Shown here: one piece after another, positions 35,855 through 45,756 of the stretch
Layout: each line of letters begins with the position of its first letter
Numbering within the stretch: position 1 is the stretch's first letter
Source: Bacteriovoracaceae bacterium
GTDB taxonomy: Bacteria > Bdellovibrionota > Bacteriovoracia > Bacteriovoracales > Bacteriovoracaceae
Length of the DNA stretch: 64,000 nucleotides
Assembly (NCBI GenBank): GCA_018649885.1
Contig: JABIHA010000087.1
Coordinates: 37,334-101,333, forward strand
Reading direction: 5' to 3'
Translations under genes and position numbers: made by a program
Notes under the pieces: model-generated
Told to the model about the DNA's origin: nothing
What the model saw: the letters and a program-made list of their open reading frames with translations, nothing else
The model's database searches: none

Positions 35855-36670
35855 ATGATTATAGAAAGTCTTATTAAAAACAAATCTCCTCTTTTCGATT
35901 GCTTTACTCCCAAGTCAGAAATTAAAGGTATATTATCAATTCCTCACTCAGGAGAAGAAATTCCAGAAGAATTCAAAGAGTTCTTATCCGGTGATACGAC
36001 TGCTTATGCCAAAGATGTTGATTACAAAGTAGATGCGCTTGTAGACATTGAGGCCCTTAGGGAAAATGGTATTATCGTCATAGTTTCTCATATCCATCGA
36101 ATTACTGTGGACTTAAATAGAGCTCGAGATATAGCCCTTTTTTCATGGGAAAATAATAGCTTTGGAGAATGCCTTGTTAAACAAAGGCCTTCAGAACAAA
36201 GAAGTGAAGAGTTACTTTTAAAATACTATGACCCCTACTTTGAACTTTTGGGCTCCCTTCTTAAATCTATGGCCTCTGAGAAAAAGACACCTTTTTCATT
36301 TATTGATCTTCACAGTATGCCTAGCAAGGCCACTAACTATCACCTTTCAAAAAATCCCAATCAAAAAATCGAAAGACCTGACTTTTGTATTTCCAATAGA
36401 TCAGGAGATTCTAGTACAAGTGAATTCATAGATCTTCCAGTTGGTCTTCTTAAAGCTGAAGGCCATGAACCTGCTATTAATGATCCCTACTTTGGAGGTC
36501 ACATTACCGTTTTTGCCAATGAGATAGAAAATGTAAATAACATTCAAATCGAAATAAATAGAGATCTCTATATGGATGAAGTGGCAAGAAAGCTAATTTC
36601 TGAAAAGTCAGACAAGCTCAAAGCTCATCTGACACAGGCACTTATTTCAACATTTAATAAATTCTCTTAG
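35855..36670 (+). CDS. N-formylglutamate amidohydrolase family protein (second copy)
   Basis: 271 residues of the FGase family: LSIPHSGEEIPEEF, IHRITVDLNRARD, FIDLHSMPSKA and IQIEINRDLYMDE match hutG at 12 kb in position but the sequences are well diverged. The bond cleaved is probably N-formyl or another N-acyl amide. It is not next to hut genes and follows an outer-membrane protein by three bases, so it may use a different substrate. Convergent with the astacin-like protease, with two bases between the stops. Confidence 0.85.
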   Translation: MIIESLIKNKSPLFDCFTPKSEIKGILSIPHSGEEIPEEFKEFLSGDTTAYAKDVDYKVDALVDIEALRENGIIVIVSHIHRITVDLNRARDIALFSWENNSFGECLVKQRPSEQRSEELLLKYYDPYFELLGSLLKSMASEKKTPFSFIDLHSMPSKATNYHLSKNPNQKIERPDFCISNRSGDSSTSEFIDLPVGLLKAEGHEPAINDPYFGGHITVFANEIENVNNIQIEINRDLYMDEVARKLISEKSDKLKAHLTQALISTFNKFS

Positions 36671-36672
36671 AC

Positions 36673-37443
36673 CTAAAATCCGTAGATAGTATCGAGGGCA
36701 GAAATATCGCCGTCACTTAGCTCTTTTCTGTTAACAGTATATGTAGAGTCATCACTTCGTTTTGTTATAGTAGGTTTTGTATCATCTTTAGCAAAGGAAA
36801 AGCTGCCATAGAGCATGATTGAATCCCAATCAAAGCTCCCATAATCCTTACCGAAGCAGTTCTTAACAAAGTTCCCAATTTGATCTAATTGAATTCGTTT
36901 CCAGTGGATGTCCACATAATCACTTCGATCTTTTCTAGTCTGTTCATGCCTAAGTCCATAAGCGTGCCCTAGTTCGTGGATCAGGCTTCCAGACTTACAC
37001 CAGTCGGGAACATTAATAACTTGTTTCCCACCCTTTCTACCAATATAACTATTGCAACCCCCTTCTGCTCCATTATCTTTGAAGTAGACGTAATCCTTTT
37101 GGCCTGATCTAGGAAGTATTTTAAATTTTGTGTTGGCATGGTAGTGATCTATCGCCCCTTGAATTCTCTCAGGCTCACCAAGGGATGGATCAACTTCATA
37201 GTAAATGATCCCTTTATTCCAAGTTTTCTTATTCAGTACTTTTCGACCAGTACCAAGGAGCTGATGTTTTAAGTTGATAGTGGTATCAACAATGATATCC
37301 CCTTCAGCGATGGCCAATCCATCAATATCTTTCACATGAACAAACCCACGCTCTCCATCAGCTATAACTGGAATTTTAATAAATTCTCCAAATGCAGAAC
37401 AACTGAGCACCATCAACCCTACAACTAATAAACTTAACTTCAT
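36673..37443 (-). CDS. Secreted astacin-like zinc protease
   Basis: 256 residues. Signal peptide MKLSLLVVGLMVLSCSAFG. Complete astacin signature HELGHAYGLRHEQTRKDR followed by SDYVDI. The Met-turn region reads SIMLYG instead of SxMHY. The Tyr that acts as fifth ligand in astacins is present in that turn. Family M12A, endopeptidase acting outside the cell. It lies nine bases after an anchored coiled-coil protein on the same strand. Confidence 0.9.
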   Translation of the reverse strand: MKLSLLVVGLMVLSCSAFGEFIKIPVIADGERGFVHVKDIDGLAIAEGDIIVDTTINLKHQLLGTGRKVLNKKTWNKGIIYYEVDPSLGEPERIQGAIDHYHANTKFKILPRSGQKDYVYFKDNGAEGGCNSYIGRKGGKQVINVPDWCKSGSLIHELGHAYGLRHEQTRKDRSDYVDIHWKRIQLDQIGNFVKNCFGKDYGSFDWDSIMLYGSFSFAKDDTKPTITKRSDDSTYTVNRKELSDGDISALDTIYGF

Positions 37444-37452
37444 CTCTTCTCC

Positions 37453-38703
37453 CTAATCAAAAGTCATTACACCATCAGTAGTACCTTTAATATCTACTCC
37501 TGATCGCCTCTTTTTTCGTTTTATTTCTTTGGCCTGTTCCAAGTAGTAATCCATTCTTTCTTGTTCATTTTTAAAGTCACCAACTTCTAAGCGGAGCTTT
37601 TCACCTTCTCTGATTTCGGCTTCAAGCTCCTCTTCCATTTTTCTCCTAAGCTCCATTTCTTTTTTCTCTTTTCTCTCTTCTTCGAGTGTAGAAAAATTGC
37701 TTCCATACTTAGAGAACGCAAAATCATATAGCGGTAAGAGTTGTGGTGGTCTACTCTCCCCATTGGCCCTTTCAAGGTAACGTACAGTTTCCTTCAGGAA
37801 GGCTATGCTGTGTGGGTCATGAGACCAAGCTGAATAGAGAAAGAGAAATCCCTTTTCAGAAATTTGCTCACGGTATTTTAGTCTCTTAAACTCTTTGTAC
37901 AATAGATGAGAAAATCTTGTGCTAGAGCTAGTAAACTTAATTGCTTTTAAAAATTTATCTCTATATCTTTCAGCTAATTTATGATCGAGTCGACTCCAAA
38001 TAGAAAAATTGTAGACAACACCATTTCGAAGAATAGATACATGCTCTTTTTTTAAATCCTTATCTTTCGATGGTCTTCTCGTAATTCCATATTTTTTTTC
38101 AGGGTAATAGTAGAAAGACGTTGTATCTTTATGAAAATAAATAGATCTCAAATAAAAGATATGTAGGTTATGCAGCAGCTCTTCATAGGGTATCTTCCAC
38201 TTTTTTATATCTTTTGAGTAAATTTCTTCCCACCTAACAGATGTAGAAGGTTTACTTAAGATTTCACGACAAATAGGAACCCTAAATATTCTCTGATCTT
38301 CTAAGTGATAAGTGAAAAATGTATTTTTTGAAGGCTCGAAGGAGAATAAAACCTTTCCATTAGTATCGAGTAGTGTGAAACCTAATTCCAAGTGGCCCAT
38401 TGTATGACTGGTTATTCGAGGCATGACTGTAAAAAGAGGATGAAAAATGGGAAGCGGAAATGTCCAATTACCTACGTGAAAGGTTTTCCATTTTCTGCCA
38501 TCATCACTGAGCTCGCTTTGATCGAAGCTTATTTTATCCGCAATGTAGATATTCTTTCCATGATCAACAGAATGGTACCAAGATGAAAAATGAGAGCTTG
38601 CGAGTGTCTGAACGTAGGCATAGTAAGGGTAAAAATAAGCCCCAACCCCAATAGCACCTACTAAAAGGCATACAAGTACAGTCAACAATATTAATTTCTT
38701 CAC
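37453..38703 (-). CDS. Inner-membrane anchored protein with charged coiled coil
   Basis: 416 residues. One N-terminal membrane anchor (KLILLTVLVCLLVGAIGVGA), a beta-rich middle part (residues 60-260) and a strongly charged helical C-terminus (EEERKEKKEMELRRKMEEEL onward). No family recognised. The astacin-like gene follows nine bases downstream, so a role connected with that protease is possible but unproven. Confidence 0.6.
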   Translation of the reverse strand: MKKLILLTVLVCLLVGAIGVGAYFYPYYAYVQTLASSHFSSWYHSVDHGKNIYIADKISFDQSELSDDGRKWKTFHVGNWTFPLPIFHPLFTVMPRITSHTMGHLELGFTLLDTNGKVLFSFEPSKNTFFTYHLEDQRIFRVPICREILSKPSTSVRWEEIYSKDIKKWKIPYEELLHNLHIFYLRSIYFHKDTTSFYYYPEKKYGITRRPSKDKDLKKEHVSILRNGVVYNFSIWSRLDHKLAERYRDKFLKAIKFTSSSTRFSHLLYKEFKRLKYREQISEKGFLFLYSAWSHDPHSIAFLKETVRYLERANGESRPPQLLPLYDFAFSKYGSNFSTLEEERKEKKEMELRRKMEEELEAEIREGEKLRLEVGDFKNEQERMDYYLEQAKEIKRKKRRSGVDIKGTTDGVMTFD

Positions 38704-38727
38704 TATGTCATATATTTTAACATAAAT

Positions 38728-39918
38728 TTAAGGGACTAGAAGTAGGGCACGTGAGGAAAACCAAAAGAAGCCTACGAAATAAGCAGTGGACATAGACAGT
38801 TTTAAGAAACTTTCTCTATAGGCTGGCTGCATCCTATCTTTGAATAGCTTCATGGCCAGTATCGTGGCCGCTACAATCATAAGTTGTCCCAATTCAACCC
38901 CGATATTGAATAGAAATACATTCGTAAGGGCACTGGCGCCACCCACATTCTGAAAGTAGCCTTGAAAACCAAAGCCATGGACAACACCGACCAATGTAGT
39001 GATAACTCCTGAGTAAAATAGATTTTTTACTCCCTTTTTCACGTAGGCAAGGTGAAAACAAACAAAACCGGCCAGGGCCAAGATTTCAAAAGATGAAAAA
39101 GTCTTTGATCCAAAAAGAAGAATCATGACAATCCCAGCGGGAACTAGAAAGGCCCAAATTTTTTCAAATGAGCGAAGCTGGTGGCGTGTTAGAAGATACT
39201 CAATACAAACAATGGAAATACTAAAACCAATTAGACTCTCAATTGAGGCCCCACTCACAGGAAAAATAACCTGGGTACTTAGCACAAGAGAGATAAAGTG
39301 ACCGATTGTAAAACCTGATACCAATAAAGTTATCTCTTTTAGAGATGAAAATGAAATTATTAAAACAATTAAAAATAAGATGTGATCAATTCCAAAGGAG
39401 ACGTGTTTAATACCTTTTACAAGCATTTCCAGAGCTCTTGCAGGCTTTACTGTTGCAGAATCACTTTTAGCTCCAAAGATCTTGTGTGAATTATTGTCTT
39501 CACTAAAGAAGTAATCTTCACCACCTACCTTTGCAAAATGTAGGTGCCTTGGAATAAGAGAAAAAATAGACTCTATTTGAAGTTGGATATTTTTTGAATC
39601 CTGACATTTAAAGCTTCCCACAAATGCAATATAATCAATACTGGATCTAATTTTTTGAAATCTACTTGTTGCAAGACATTCTTGGTTAGAGCTAGTGACA
39701 ATGAAAATTTTTCTAAGGAATTCTGAAAAATTAATTGAACTGTAGTTTTTATGAAAATATAACTTAGAAATTCTCTCTATTTCGGTTTTTCTAAAAGAAA
39801 TCGTTCCCAAAAGAGAGCTTTCTTTAATTTTCCATGTGGAATAGGAATCACTTTTAGTATGCCCAAAGCAAAGAGAGCAAAATATTAAACTAAATAGTAC
39901 TGTGAGTTTAAAATACAT
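38728..39918 (-). CDS. HupE/UreJ-like membrane protein
   Basis: 396 residues. After a signal peptide and about 160 extracytoplasmic residues, six or seven membrane segments carry the family motif FGIDHILFLIV and TIGHFISLVLS with HGFGFQGYF near the end. Family members are annotated as HupE/UreJ-2 (nickel- or cobalt-related in some relatives), but no urease or hydrogenase is nearby, so the ion is unknown. Its start overlaps the PPIase gene by 11 bases, giving translational coupling. Third gene of the DUF3604 - PPIase - HupE group. Confidence 0.8.
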   Translation of the reverse strand: MYFKLTVLFSLIFCSLCFGHTKSDSYSTWKIKESSLLGTISFRKTEIERISKLYFHKNYSSINFSEFLRKIFIVTSSNQECLATSRFQKIRSSIDYIAFVGSFKCQDSKNIQLQIESIFSLIPRHLHFAKVGGEDYFFSEDNNSHKIFGAKSDSATVKPARALEMLVKGIKHVSFGIDHILFLIVLIISFSSLKEITLLVSGFTIGHFISLVLSTQVIFPVSGASIESLIGFSISIVCIEYLLTRHQLRSFEKIWAFLVPAGIVMILLFGSKTFSSFEILALAGFVCFHLAYVKKGVKNLFYSGVITTLVGVVHGFGFQGYFQNVGGASALTNVFLFNIGVELGQLMIVAATILAMKLFKDRMQPAYRESFLKLSMSTAYFVGFFWFSSRALLLVP

Positions 39919-40756
39919 ATTTTTGGATGTCGCCTTGGCCCTTTAGTTTTTTAAGGTACCTATTTAAGGTTCTATCTTTTTTATTCTTACGATAGGCAAA
40001 CTCGACAAGAGACTTAACCTCATTAAATGGCCTTAAGCTAGCTTCAACCTTATCAATTAAGTTAATAACATAGTGAGACGATCCCACTTGTAGAGTTTGA
40101 GATATTGATCCATTTTCCATAGAACTCAGCTTTAATACTAACTTCTCTCCAAGATAACTACCCAGCCGACTCTTTGGCAGAAGGCCCAATGGAACTGATA
40201 ATTTTTCGACATTTGAAACCATCTTCATTGCTTTTTTTTCACCATGGTTTTTCAAAAGTGTTGAAAAGGATTTTCCATTTGCAGAAACTTTATAGGCCAG
40301 TAACTTATAATGATCTTGAGTTAAAAATCTAGAGCGGTGCTCTTGGTAAAATTCTTTGAGTTTTTTGTCACTAACCTCTTCACTTTCTCCTTGCGAGGTT
40401 ATACTTTCAATTACAGATAAAATTATCTTATTTCTTATTGCAGGGTCTCGTTTATAAATCTCAGTTTTTAATCCTTGTTGCAATAGAAGTTCCTCTTCAA
40501 TCATTCTATCGAGGACATGTTCCCGATCTACTTTAGTAAGTTGATTTTTTTTATCGTACTCTAATGCTGAGAGGTATTGCTGGAAAGTATCTTCAGAGAT
40601 TAACTCCCCATTCACTTTTGAGACAATTCCCTGAGATAACATCATTTTTTGATTTTCACTATTTCTCCAAAACAAAGATAGGAATAAAAGGATTAGGCAA
40701 AACACAGCAGAAAGTGGCAGAAAATAGCGATTAGTAATTTTTAATATTTTAGGCAT
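39908..40756 (-). CDS. Parvulin-type peptidyl-prolyl isomerase, membrane-anchored
   Basis: About 282 residues from ATG 40756. Signal anchor RYFLPLSAVFCLILLFLSLFW. SurA/PpiD-like N-terminal helices (NGELISEDTFQQYL, DRMIEEELLLQQG) precede a weak PPIC domain (LPLGLLPKSRLGSYLGE). It probably helps fold periplasmic or outer-surface protein. A longer frame to 40795 overlaps the DUF3604 gene; ATG 40756 lies four bases after that stop with GGGG upstream. It sits between the DUF3604 lipoprotein and HupE-like genes. Confidence 0.7.
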   Translation of the reverse strand: MPKILKITNRYFLPLSAVFCLILLFLSLFWRNSENQKMMLSQGIVSKVNGELISEDTFQQYLSALEYDKKNQLTKVDREHVLDRMIEEELLLQQGLKTEIYKRDPAIRNKIILSVIESITSQGESEEVSDKKLKEFYQEHRSRFLTQDHYKLLAYKVSANGKSFSTLLKNHGEKKAMKMVSNVEKLSVPLGLLPKSRLGSYLGEKLVLKLSSMENGSISQTLQVGSSHYVINLIDKVEASLRPFNEVKSLVEFAYRKNKKDRTLNRYLKKLKGQGDIQKYVF

Positions 40757-40760
40757 GGTA

Positions 40761-42983
40761 TTAGTACCCCACATAGATCGGAGATGACCAGGCACGCTCC
40801 CCTATTTCCTCTCTACAATTATCAGCGAAAGCAACTCCATTACTTTCGCGACAGGCATTAGTCGAAATACACCGTCCCTTAACATCTCTTTTACACCTTA
40901 AGTTGCCCGCATTTATCGCTGGTGTTTTTTCCTGAATGGCCTTGACGTAGTAGAGGCTATCTCTTGAGTAGTTTTTATCATCAAAAGTAAATTCACAGGT
41001 TTCACTACCACATTTTTTCACAAAGAATTTATTGTTAATTAGTTCAATTATCGGCTCACCTTTGTATTTTTGAGGTGTTATTTTGACAACTTCGACTCTA
41101 TCAATTTTATGCCTTTCAGTACTTGGCCTGTAACACTCTCCCTTACAGAGATTTCGAATACGAGTGATATCACTACCAGAAAGGTTTAGAAATCCATCCT
41201 TATCACATCCATCTATCTGTTTAAATGAGCCTTGTGCTTTGACTTTAAATTTCGGAACACCTATGAAGTTTTTAAGTGAACTCCCCATTGGTTTAACTTT
41301 CTTTCCTCCTATAAAATCAAACCAAAGTAATATTCTAGGGCCAGAAGTTGCATAAACTTCTCTGCTTTGAAGTGCATCCCATATATCATCTCTACTTCTA
41401 CCTTTTGAATGGATGGCGACGACACCTCCCGTATAGAAAAATGAAGACATTCGCTCAAGCTCCATCAACCTAAAACTTTGTATCACCTTGCCAGGCCTTA
41501 ATTTTTTGGCCTTTGCTTTTTTACTAATTTTATTATAGCCGGGAAGAAGTTTCTTTGCTTTTTTGGCCAATACCCAATTAGACTCTGTGAATTTAAATCT
41601 ATTAACTTCTTTGTAACCTGCTCCAGGTTTGGCCGTGTGATTATCACTTGAGCCTATGAAACCAAACTTAAATCTCCGGTCAACACCAGCTTTGTCAAAG
41701 TTGGTAATGGCCATCATGTACTGGGTTGAATTTCCTGGACGATGATTAAATGCTGGCAAGAAACAATCCGTGCACTGATTAGACTCAAGCCACTGATCTG
41801 CTGGAGCTCCTGGAACAACAAAACGCCCTCTTTTGGGGCCGGCATCAACATATAATTTTATCGCCTCTTTCTCTCTTTTTTTACAATCTTTTTCGTCGAA
41901 TTTTAAATTACCCAATTTAGTGGTTTTGGCCATACATCTTTTGTAAATAATCCGACCCGCCATCCTACAACTAGGGATAAATGTAGGCGTTTCTTTTGGG
42001 CACGATCTCTCCCCTGTCTCATAATCAACATTCATGGCCCGCCAATCACGATACTCCTCAGCACTTCCATGACCTGAGTAAATTTCTGTGATTCTTTGAT
42101 ATTTCTTTCTATGCATCCTTCCTTTAAGTTGCTTATCAAAGCGAATCCCAGCGGGAGTATAGTTCCCCCAAGTAGTGCCGTGTGGGATTGCAAGAACAGG
42201 TTGACCTATTAAATCTAGCTTATTGAATAGGTCTTCAGGAGTAGCGGCTTCCTCTAAACAGTTATCGCCCCACTTCTCCCAGGGCTGACTCTCATCGCAA
42301 TAGACCGATCTCATTCTGGCCTGGTGATAACTCATAAAACCTTTATAATCCTTACTTTTAGCATTTGGTGAAACTAACTTTACGCCCAATCGCTCCCAGT
42401 AGCCGGCCCCATTTTTTCCATCAGTCGTGGCACCCTTTATTCCTTTCGCTCCAATTGGTCTATCCGGAGTTTCACCATCAAGATAATTTTTTAAAACGAT
42501 ATTTCGATGTCCATAGTGATTGCCCACATAGCTTCCAGATTGTGACCATTCCCAACCAAGAAATGAAACCATATCAGGATTTTTCTCATCTCCAGACATC
42601 TTGTTACACTGAATAATTGCTTGCTTTGTTTTCTTCCATTGATAAGGAGTAAGTCCTTCAGCGTGGTCATTGATGGACCAAAAATCGAGCTTTGAGCAGT
42701 ATCTTGCAAAGTCACATGCATCTGATGGTGGATGAGTTCCATCTCCATTCATAAGAGGAAGACTTCCCATATAGGCATCTAGAGAGTAAGTGGTGTGTAC
42801 GTGTAAATCACCAAATAGAATTTGCTTTTCTTTTTTAGTTTTGTCTTTAACCTTTGCCACTACTCTTTCATTTGATTTAACTGCCACTTTGGACATGGCC
42901 TTTTCTTTTTTAGAACAACTTGAAATAAAAATAGAAACCTGGACCAATAGAAAAAATAGGAAAAAGCTTTTTATCATCACCAT
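40761..42983 (-). CDS. DUF3604-domain lipoprotein
   Basis: 740 residues. Lipobox ISSC after IKSFFLFFLLVQVSIF. The domain starts LFGDLHVHTTYSLDAY with LDFWSINDHAEGL and GSSDNHTAKPGAGYK, PHP-like metal motifs that define DUF3604, a large family without an established reaction. About 20 cysteines, some as CSKKEK and CKGECYR, suggest disulfides outside the cell. First gene of a tightly packed group with the PPIase (four-base gap) and the HupE-like gene (11-base overlap). Likely an exported metal-dependent phosphoesterase-like protein; substrate unknown. Confidence 0.85.
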   Translation of the reverse strand: MVMIKSFFLFFLLVQVSIFISSCSKKEKAMSKVAVKSNERVVAKVKDKTKKEKQILFGDLHVHTTYSLDAYMGSLPLMNGDGTHPPSDACDFARYCSKLDFWSINDHAEGLTPYQWKKTKQAIIQCNKMSGDEKNPDMVSFLGWEWSQSGSYVGNHYGHRNIVLKNYLDGETPDRPIGAKGIKGATTDGKNGAGYWERLGVKLVSPNAKSKDYKGFMSYHQARMRSVYCDESQPWEKWGDNCLEEAATPEDLFNKLDLIGQPVLAIPHGTTWGNYTPAGIRFDKQLKGRMHRKKYQRITEIYSGHGSAEEYRDWRAMNVDYETGERSCPKETPTFIPSCRMAGRIIYKRCMAKTTKLGNLKFDEKDCKKREKEAIKLYVDAGPKRGRFVVPGAPADQWLESNQCTDCFLPAFNHRPGNSTQYMMAITNFDKAGVDRRFKFGFIGSSDNHTAKPGAGYKEVNRFKFTESNWVLAKKAKKLLPGYNKISKKAKAKKLRPGKVIQSFRLMELERMSSFFYTGGVVAIHSKGRSRDDIWDALQSREVYATSGPRILLWFDFIGGKKVKPMGSSLKNFIGVPKFKVKAQGSFKQIDGCDKDGFLNLSGSDITRIRNLCKGECYRPSTERHKIDRVEVVKITPQKYKGEPIIELINNKFFVKKCGSETCEFTFDDKNYSRDSLYYVKAIQEKTPAINAGNLRCKRDVKGRCISTNACRESNGVAFADNCREEIGERAWSSPIYVGY

Positions 42984-43231
42984 ATTTCTGACTTTTTTAA
43001 ACGGTTAATTTCAGAGCAAACGTAAAGCACTATATAACAATATTTTGACTAGGGATTTTCTGCAAGATGGGGAAAAACAGTATGGTGGCAACTCTTCCTA
43101 TAATCAATTACTTAAAACTGGATGGCATTGGTTTTATTTAAAAAGGCAGGTTTTATTTAGTCTTTAAAGTTATGGAGCTTAAAAACCGAAAGTTATGATG
43201 AGTTGTAAACAATAAATAGTGAGCGAGAGAC

Positions 43232-43849
43232 ATGAAATTATTTTTCGAGTTAAAGACAACAAAGATTCTTACCCTATTTCTGATTCTTTTTACAGTCAGC
43301 TCCTGTCTAGATACATCTTCTAGACGAAAAGGAATTATTGTTAATGATGACGATGATGATAGTGATGCTCTTTTAGAATCGCCTACAACCCCTATCGAGA
43401 GTTTATTAGATGATGATAGCTTTGAAAGTGATGGAGAAGGTGCTCCAGAATCAGATAGTGGATATGAGTCTTGCAACTTCAACGATTATTCATACTATGA
43501 TTCGGCCATAGGTAGCGTCATTGCATGTCAAAACTCGAGTGATAAAACCAAAGTCAAAATTAAAGTTAGCAAAACTGATTGGTCTGAAATGACCTGTTTC
43601 ATACCAACTTATAGAGATGGTACTGGATCTTCATTTTACATTGGACCGGCCCAATGTCTGTTTCATGATAAAGATGAAGTTTATGAGGGAACCTTTCTCA
43701 TTGATAGATACGGCTATACCAGCTCTAGTTTTAATGGTCTTATGATCATGAAATACTCAAAAACAACAGACTACTTCAATTGTATGCTTGGATATACGAA
43801 TTGTGACGAATTTAAGGCGCAAGGACAGTATATTGATTACGAGCTTTAA
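43232..43849 (+). CDS. Acidic lipoprotein
   Basis: 205 residues. Lipobox VSSC after KILTLFLILFTVSSC. The mature N-terminus is acidic and disordered (NDDDDDSD, then SLLDDDSFESDGEGAPESDS); the C-terminal half is compact with seven cysteines (SCNF, IACQ, TCFIP, QCLFH, NCMLGYTNCDE). Probably a surface-exposed disulfide-rich protein. No family recognised. The stop overlaps the convergent next gene by four bases. Confidence 0.65.
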   Translation: MKLFFELKTTKILTLFLILFTVSSCLDTSSRRKGIIVNDDDDDSDALLESPTTPIESLLDDDSFESDGEGAPESDSGYESCNFNDYSYYDSAIGSVIACQNSSDKTKVKIKVSKTDWSEMTCFIPTYRDGTGSSFYIGPAQCLFHDKDEVYEGTFLIDRYGYTSSSFNGLMIMKYSKTTDYFNCMLGYTNCDEFKAQGQYIDYEL

Positions 43850-44748
43850 TTTTTAAGAGTTCCTGTTAGCTGCTCTCCCCTTTTATAGAGTTTATAAATT
43901 TCTCCATCTATACTGGGAAAAGTCAATATGGGAATTAGTAAGTCCTCACCATCTTCAGTCTTTAAACTGGCCTTTGTGCAAATAACGAAATAAAAAAAGC
44001 TCGTTTCATTTTTTTCAAAAGCCTTTATATATGTAAAGATCTCATCACCACTGTCTTTGTAAAAAAAGATTTCATCGGGAAAATCAATAGTCTCATTTAT
44101 ACATTCATCATAGAGTTGGAACTTTTCATATGAAATATCTGCATCAGATCTTTTTTCAAGAAGCACGGCCAAAAATTCTGATTTTTTTTGCTCTAAATTG
44201 GCCATTTCATTTGAATCAAGATCAATTTTCACTACATCGTCACTAAAACTCTCTTCTTCAATCTCTTCAACTTCCTGATCATCACTCATTGTAAAGGTAA
44301 GGACCTTCTCTCCTTCTCTGAAGAAATTGAGAATTTCTGTATTTTGAGTCAAAGTTTGATGAAGAATGAAGCTAGGTTTCCCTCTGTATACCAGACAGTT
44401 TACCACTAAAAAATGATCTTCTTCTTCAATCCTCAGTCTCGAAATTGAAGTGAAAATAGTTTCAGTTAGCTCATTTGTATTGCGCCAAATTTCATCAGGT
44501 TTTTCAAAAACCTCAGTGGTGAACTGAGCAGAGGCAAAAACTTTAATCGAAGACTCATCGTTTGCTTCATGTGTTAAACGAAGCTCTTTTTCCCTATCTT
44601 CAAAAATTTTTATTATTGGTTGGTAGAACTCTACAATACAATCTTCTGAGCAAAAAAGATTTGAAACCTTTTCTTCTACCAAAAACATATCTTCAAGTAC
44701 CGGGACGCTAGATCTACAATTTGTACAAAAATAAGGTAATGGCTTCAA
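43846..44748 (-). CDS. Hypothetical protein with N-terminal zinc-finger-like motif
   Basis: 300 residues, no signal peptide. N-terminal CTNC (residues 8-11) and FCSEDC (33-37) make a small MYM- or C4-type zinc site. The rest is acidic, with a charged linker (DQEVEEIEEESFSDD) and two similar beta-rich halves. Cytoplasmic, function unknown. Starts at TTG 44748 with AGG upstream. Confidence 0.6.
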   Translation of the reverse strand: MKPLPYFCTNCRSSVPVLEDMFLVEEKVSNLFCSEDCIVEFYQPIIKIFEDREKELRLTHEANDESSIKVFASAQFTTEVFEKPDEIWRNTNELTETIFTSISRLRIEEEDHFLVVNCLVYRGKPSFILHQTLTQNTEILNFFREGEKVLTFTMSDDQEVEEIEEESFSDDVVKIDLDSNEMANLEQKKSEFLAVLLEKRSDADISYEKFQLYDECINETIDFPDEIFFYKDSGDEIFTYIKAFEKNETSFFYFVICTKASLKTEDGEDLLIPILTFPSIDGEIYKLYKRGEQLTGTLKN

Positions 44749-44763
44749 CTGGTACCTGTCTTT

Positions 44764-45756
44764 TTATAATGAAAAACTTAAGCCACCATATACAGAATTA
44801 CCATAGGCACCTGAGATATTGTGAAGCTTAGCTTTTATTAGGTTTTGTTCAGTACTTGGCTCTTTTGTTCTCAAGTGTGCACCCAACTCTAACTCCATAA
44901 AGGGGGTTAAACCTAAGAAAATCTTTGGACTAACAACTGAAAAACTCAAATCATCAGCTAGAGGATTTTGATCATCATTTCCACTGTCCTCACTAGCACT
45001 CCTAATTTTATAGGCTGCCCCTTCCACTGCTAAACGGATATCTGACGAGACCACCCAGCCCAAAGCAGCTGAGAGTCTAGTAATATTTCCAATTTCAAGT
45101 TCCTGAGTGTCTTTTGGTCTTCCTACTAAAATAAGTGAGGCCCCAATAGCTCCAATAAAATTTTCGAATCTCTTTGATGTATTCGCCCCTACTTCTTTAT
45201 CAGTTCGAGATGCACCAAATTCTGACTTATCGACCCCAATACTAAGGGCCCCAAAAAAATCAACTCTAGCAGCGTATGAAGAAGGACCCATATTTAACCA
45301 ATTAAAACCGACTTTTAAGTTGGGATTACCTTTTTGATAGTCACTATCCTCTACCAGAGCTTCATCTGAAGAAGATGCCTGCCAATAGGAAATATCTCCA
45401 TATATATGGAAAGGAGTTTCTACGTGGCCTGCTACACCAATTGTATCAACTCTACCCTCTGCTTCTGAAACTGAAACATTTGTAGTGCCATAATAGCTTG
45501 ATAACACAAGCATCTTAGGCCCAAGCCTATCAACAGACCTTGAGCTACTAGGCCTTGACTGCGCCCCAGAAGAGCTTTGAATAGAAGGCCTGGCAGAAGG
45601 AGCAGCGAATTTAGCCGACCTTTTTGATGAGGAATTAGACACGCTATTTTTGGAATAATCCACAAGCGCCATGGCCTTCGAAGCGAACACGATCGTAATC
45701 AGTAGAGCGCAGAAAATGTAATAATTAAGGTAAGTTGCATTCTTTAAGATTTTCAT
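44764..45756 (-). CDS. Outer-membrane beta-barrel protein
   Basis: 330 residues with signal peptide, a Ser/Ala-rich unfolded stretch (residues 38-75) and a barrel-like domain from LGPKMLVLSSYYGTT to the terminal SVYGGLSFSL. Final Phe-Ser-Leu is a usual barrel ending. Fifteen bases downstream of its stop is the start of the zinc-finger-like gene, on the same strand, so the pair may be one operon. Substrate unknown. Confidence 0.65.
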   Translation of the reverse strand: MKILKNATYLNYYIFCALLITIVFASKAMALVDYSKNSVSNSSSKRSAKFAAPSARPSIQSSSGAQSRPSSSRSVDRLGPKMLVLSSYYGTTNVSVSEAEGRVDTIGVAGHVETPFHIYGDISYWQASSSDEALVEDSDYQKGNPNLKVGFNWLNMGPSSYAARVDFFGALSIGVDKSEFGASRTDKEVGANTSKRFENFIGAIGASLILVGRPKDTQELEIGNITRLSAALGWVVSSDIRLAVEGAAYKIRSASEDSGNDDQNPLADDLSFSVVSPKIFLGLTPFMELELGAHLRTKEPSTEQNLIKAKLHNISGAYGNSVYGGLSFSL

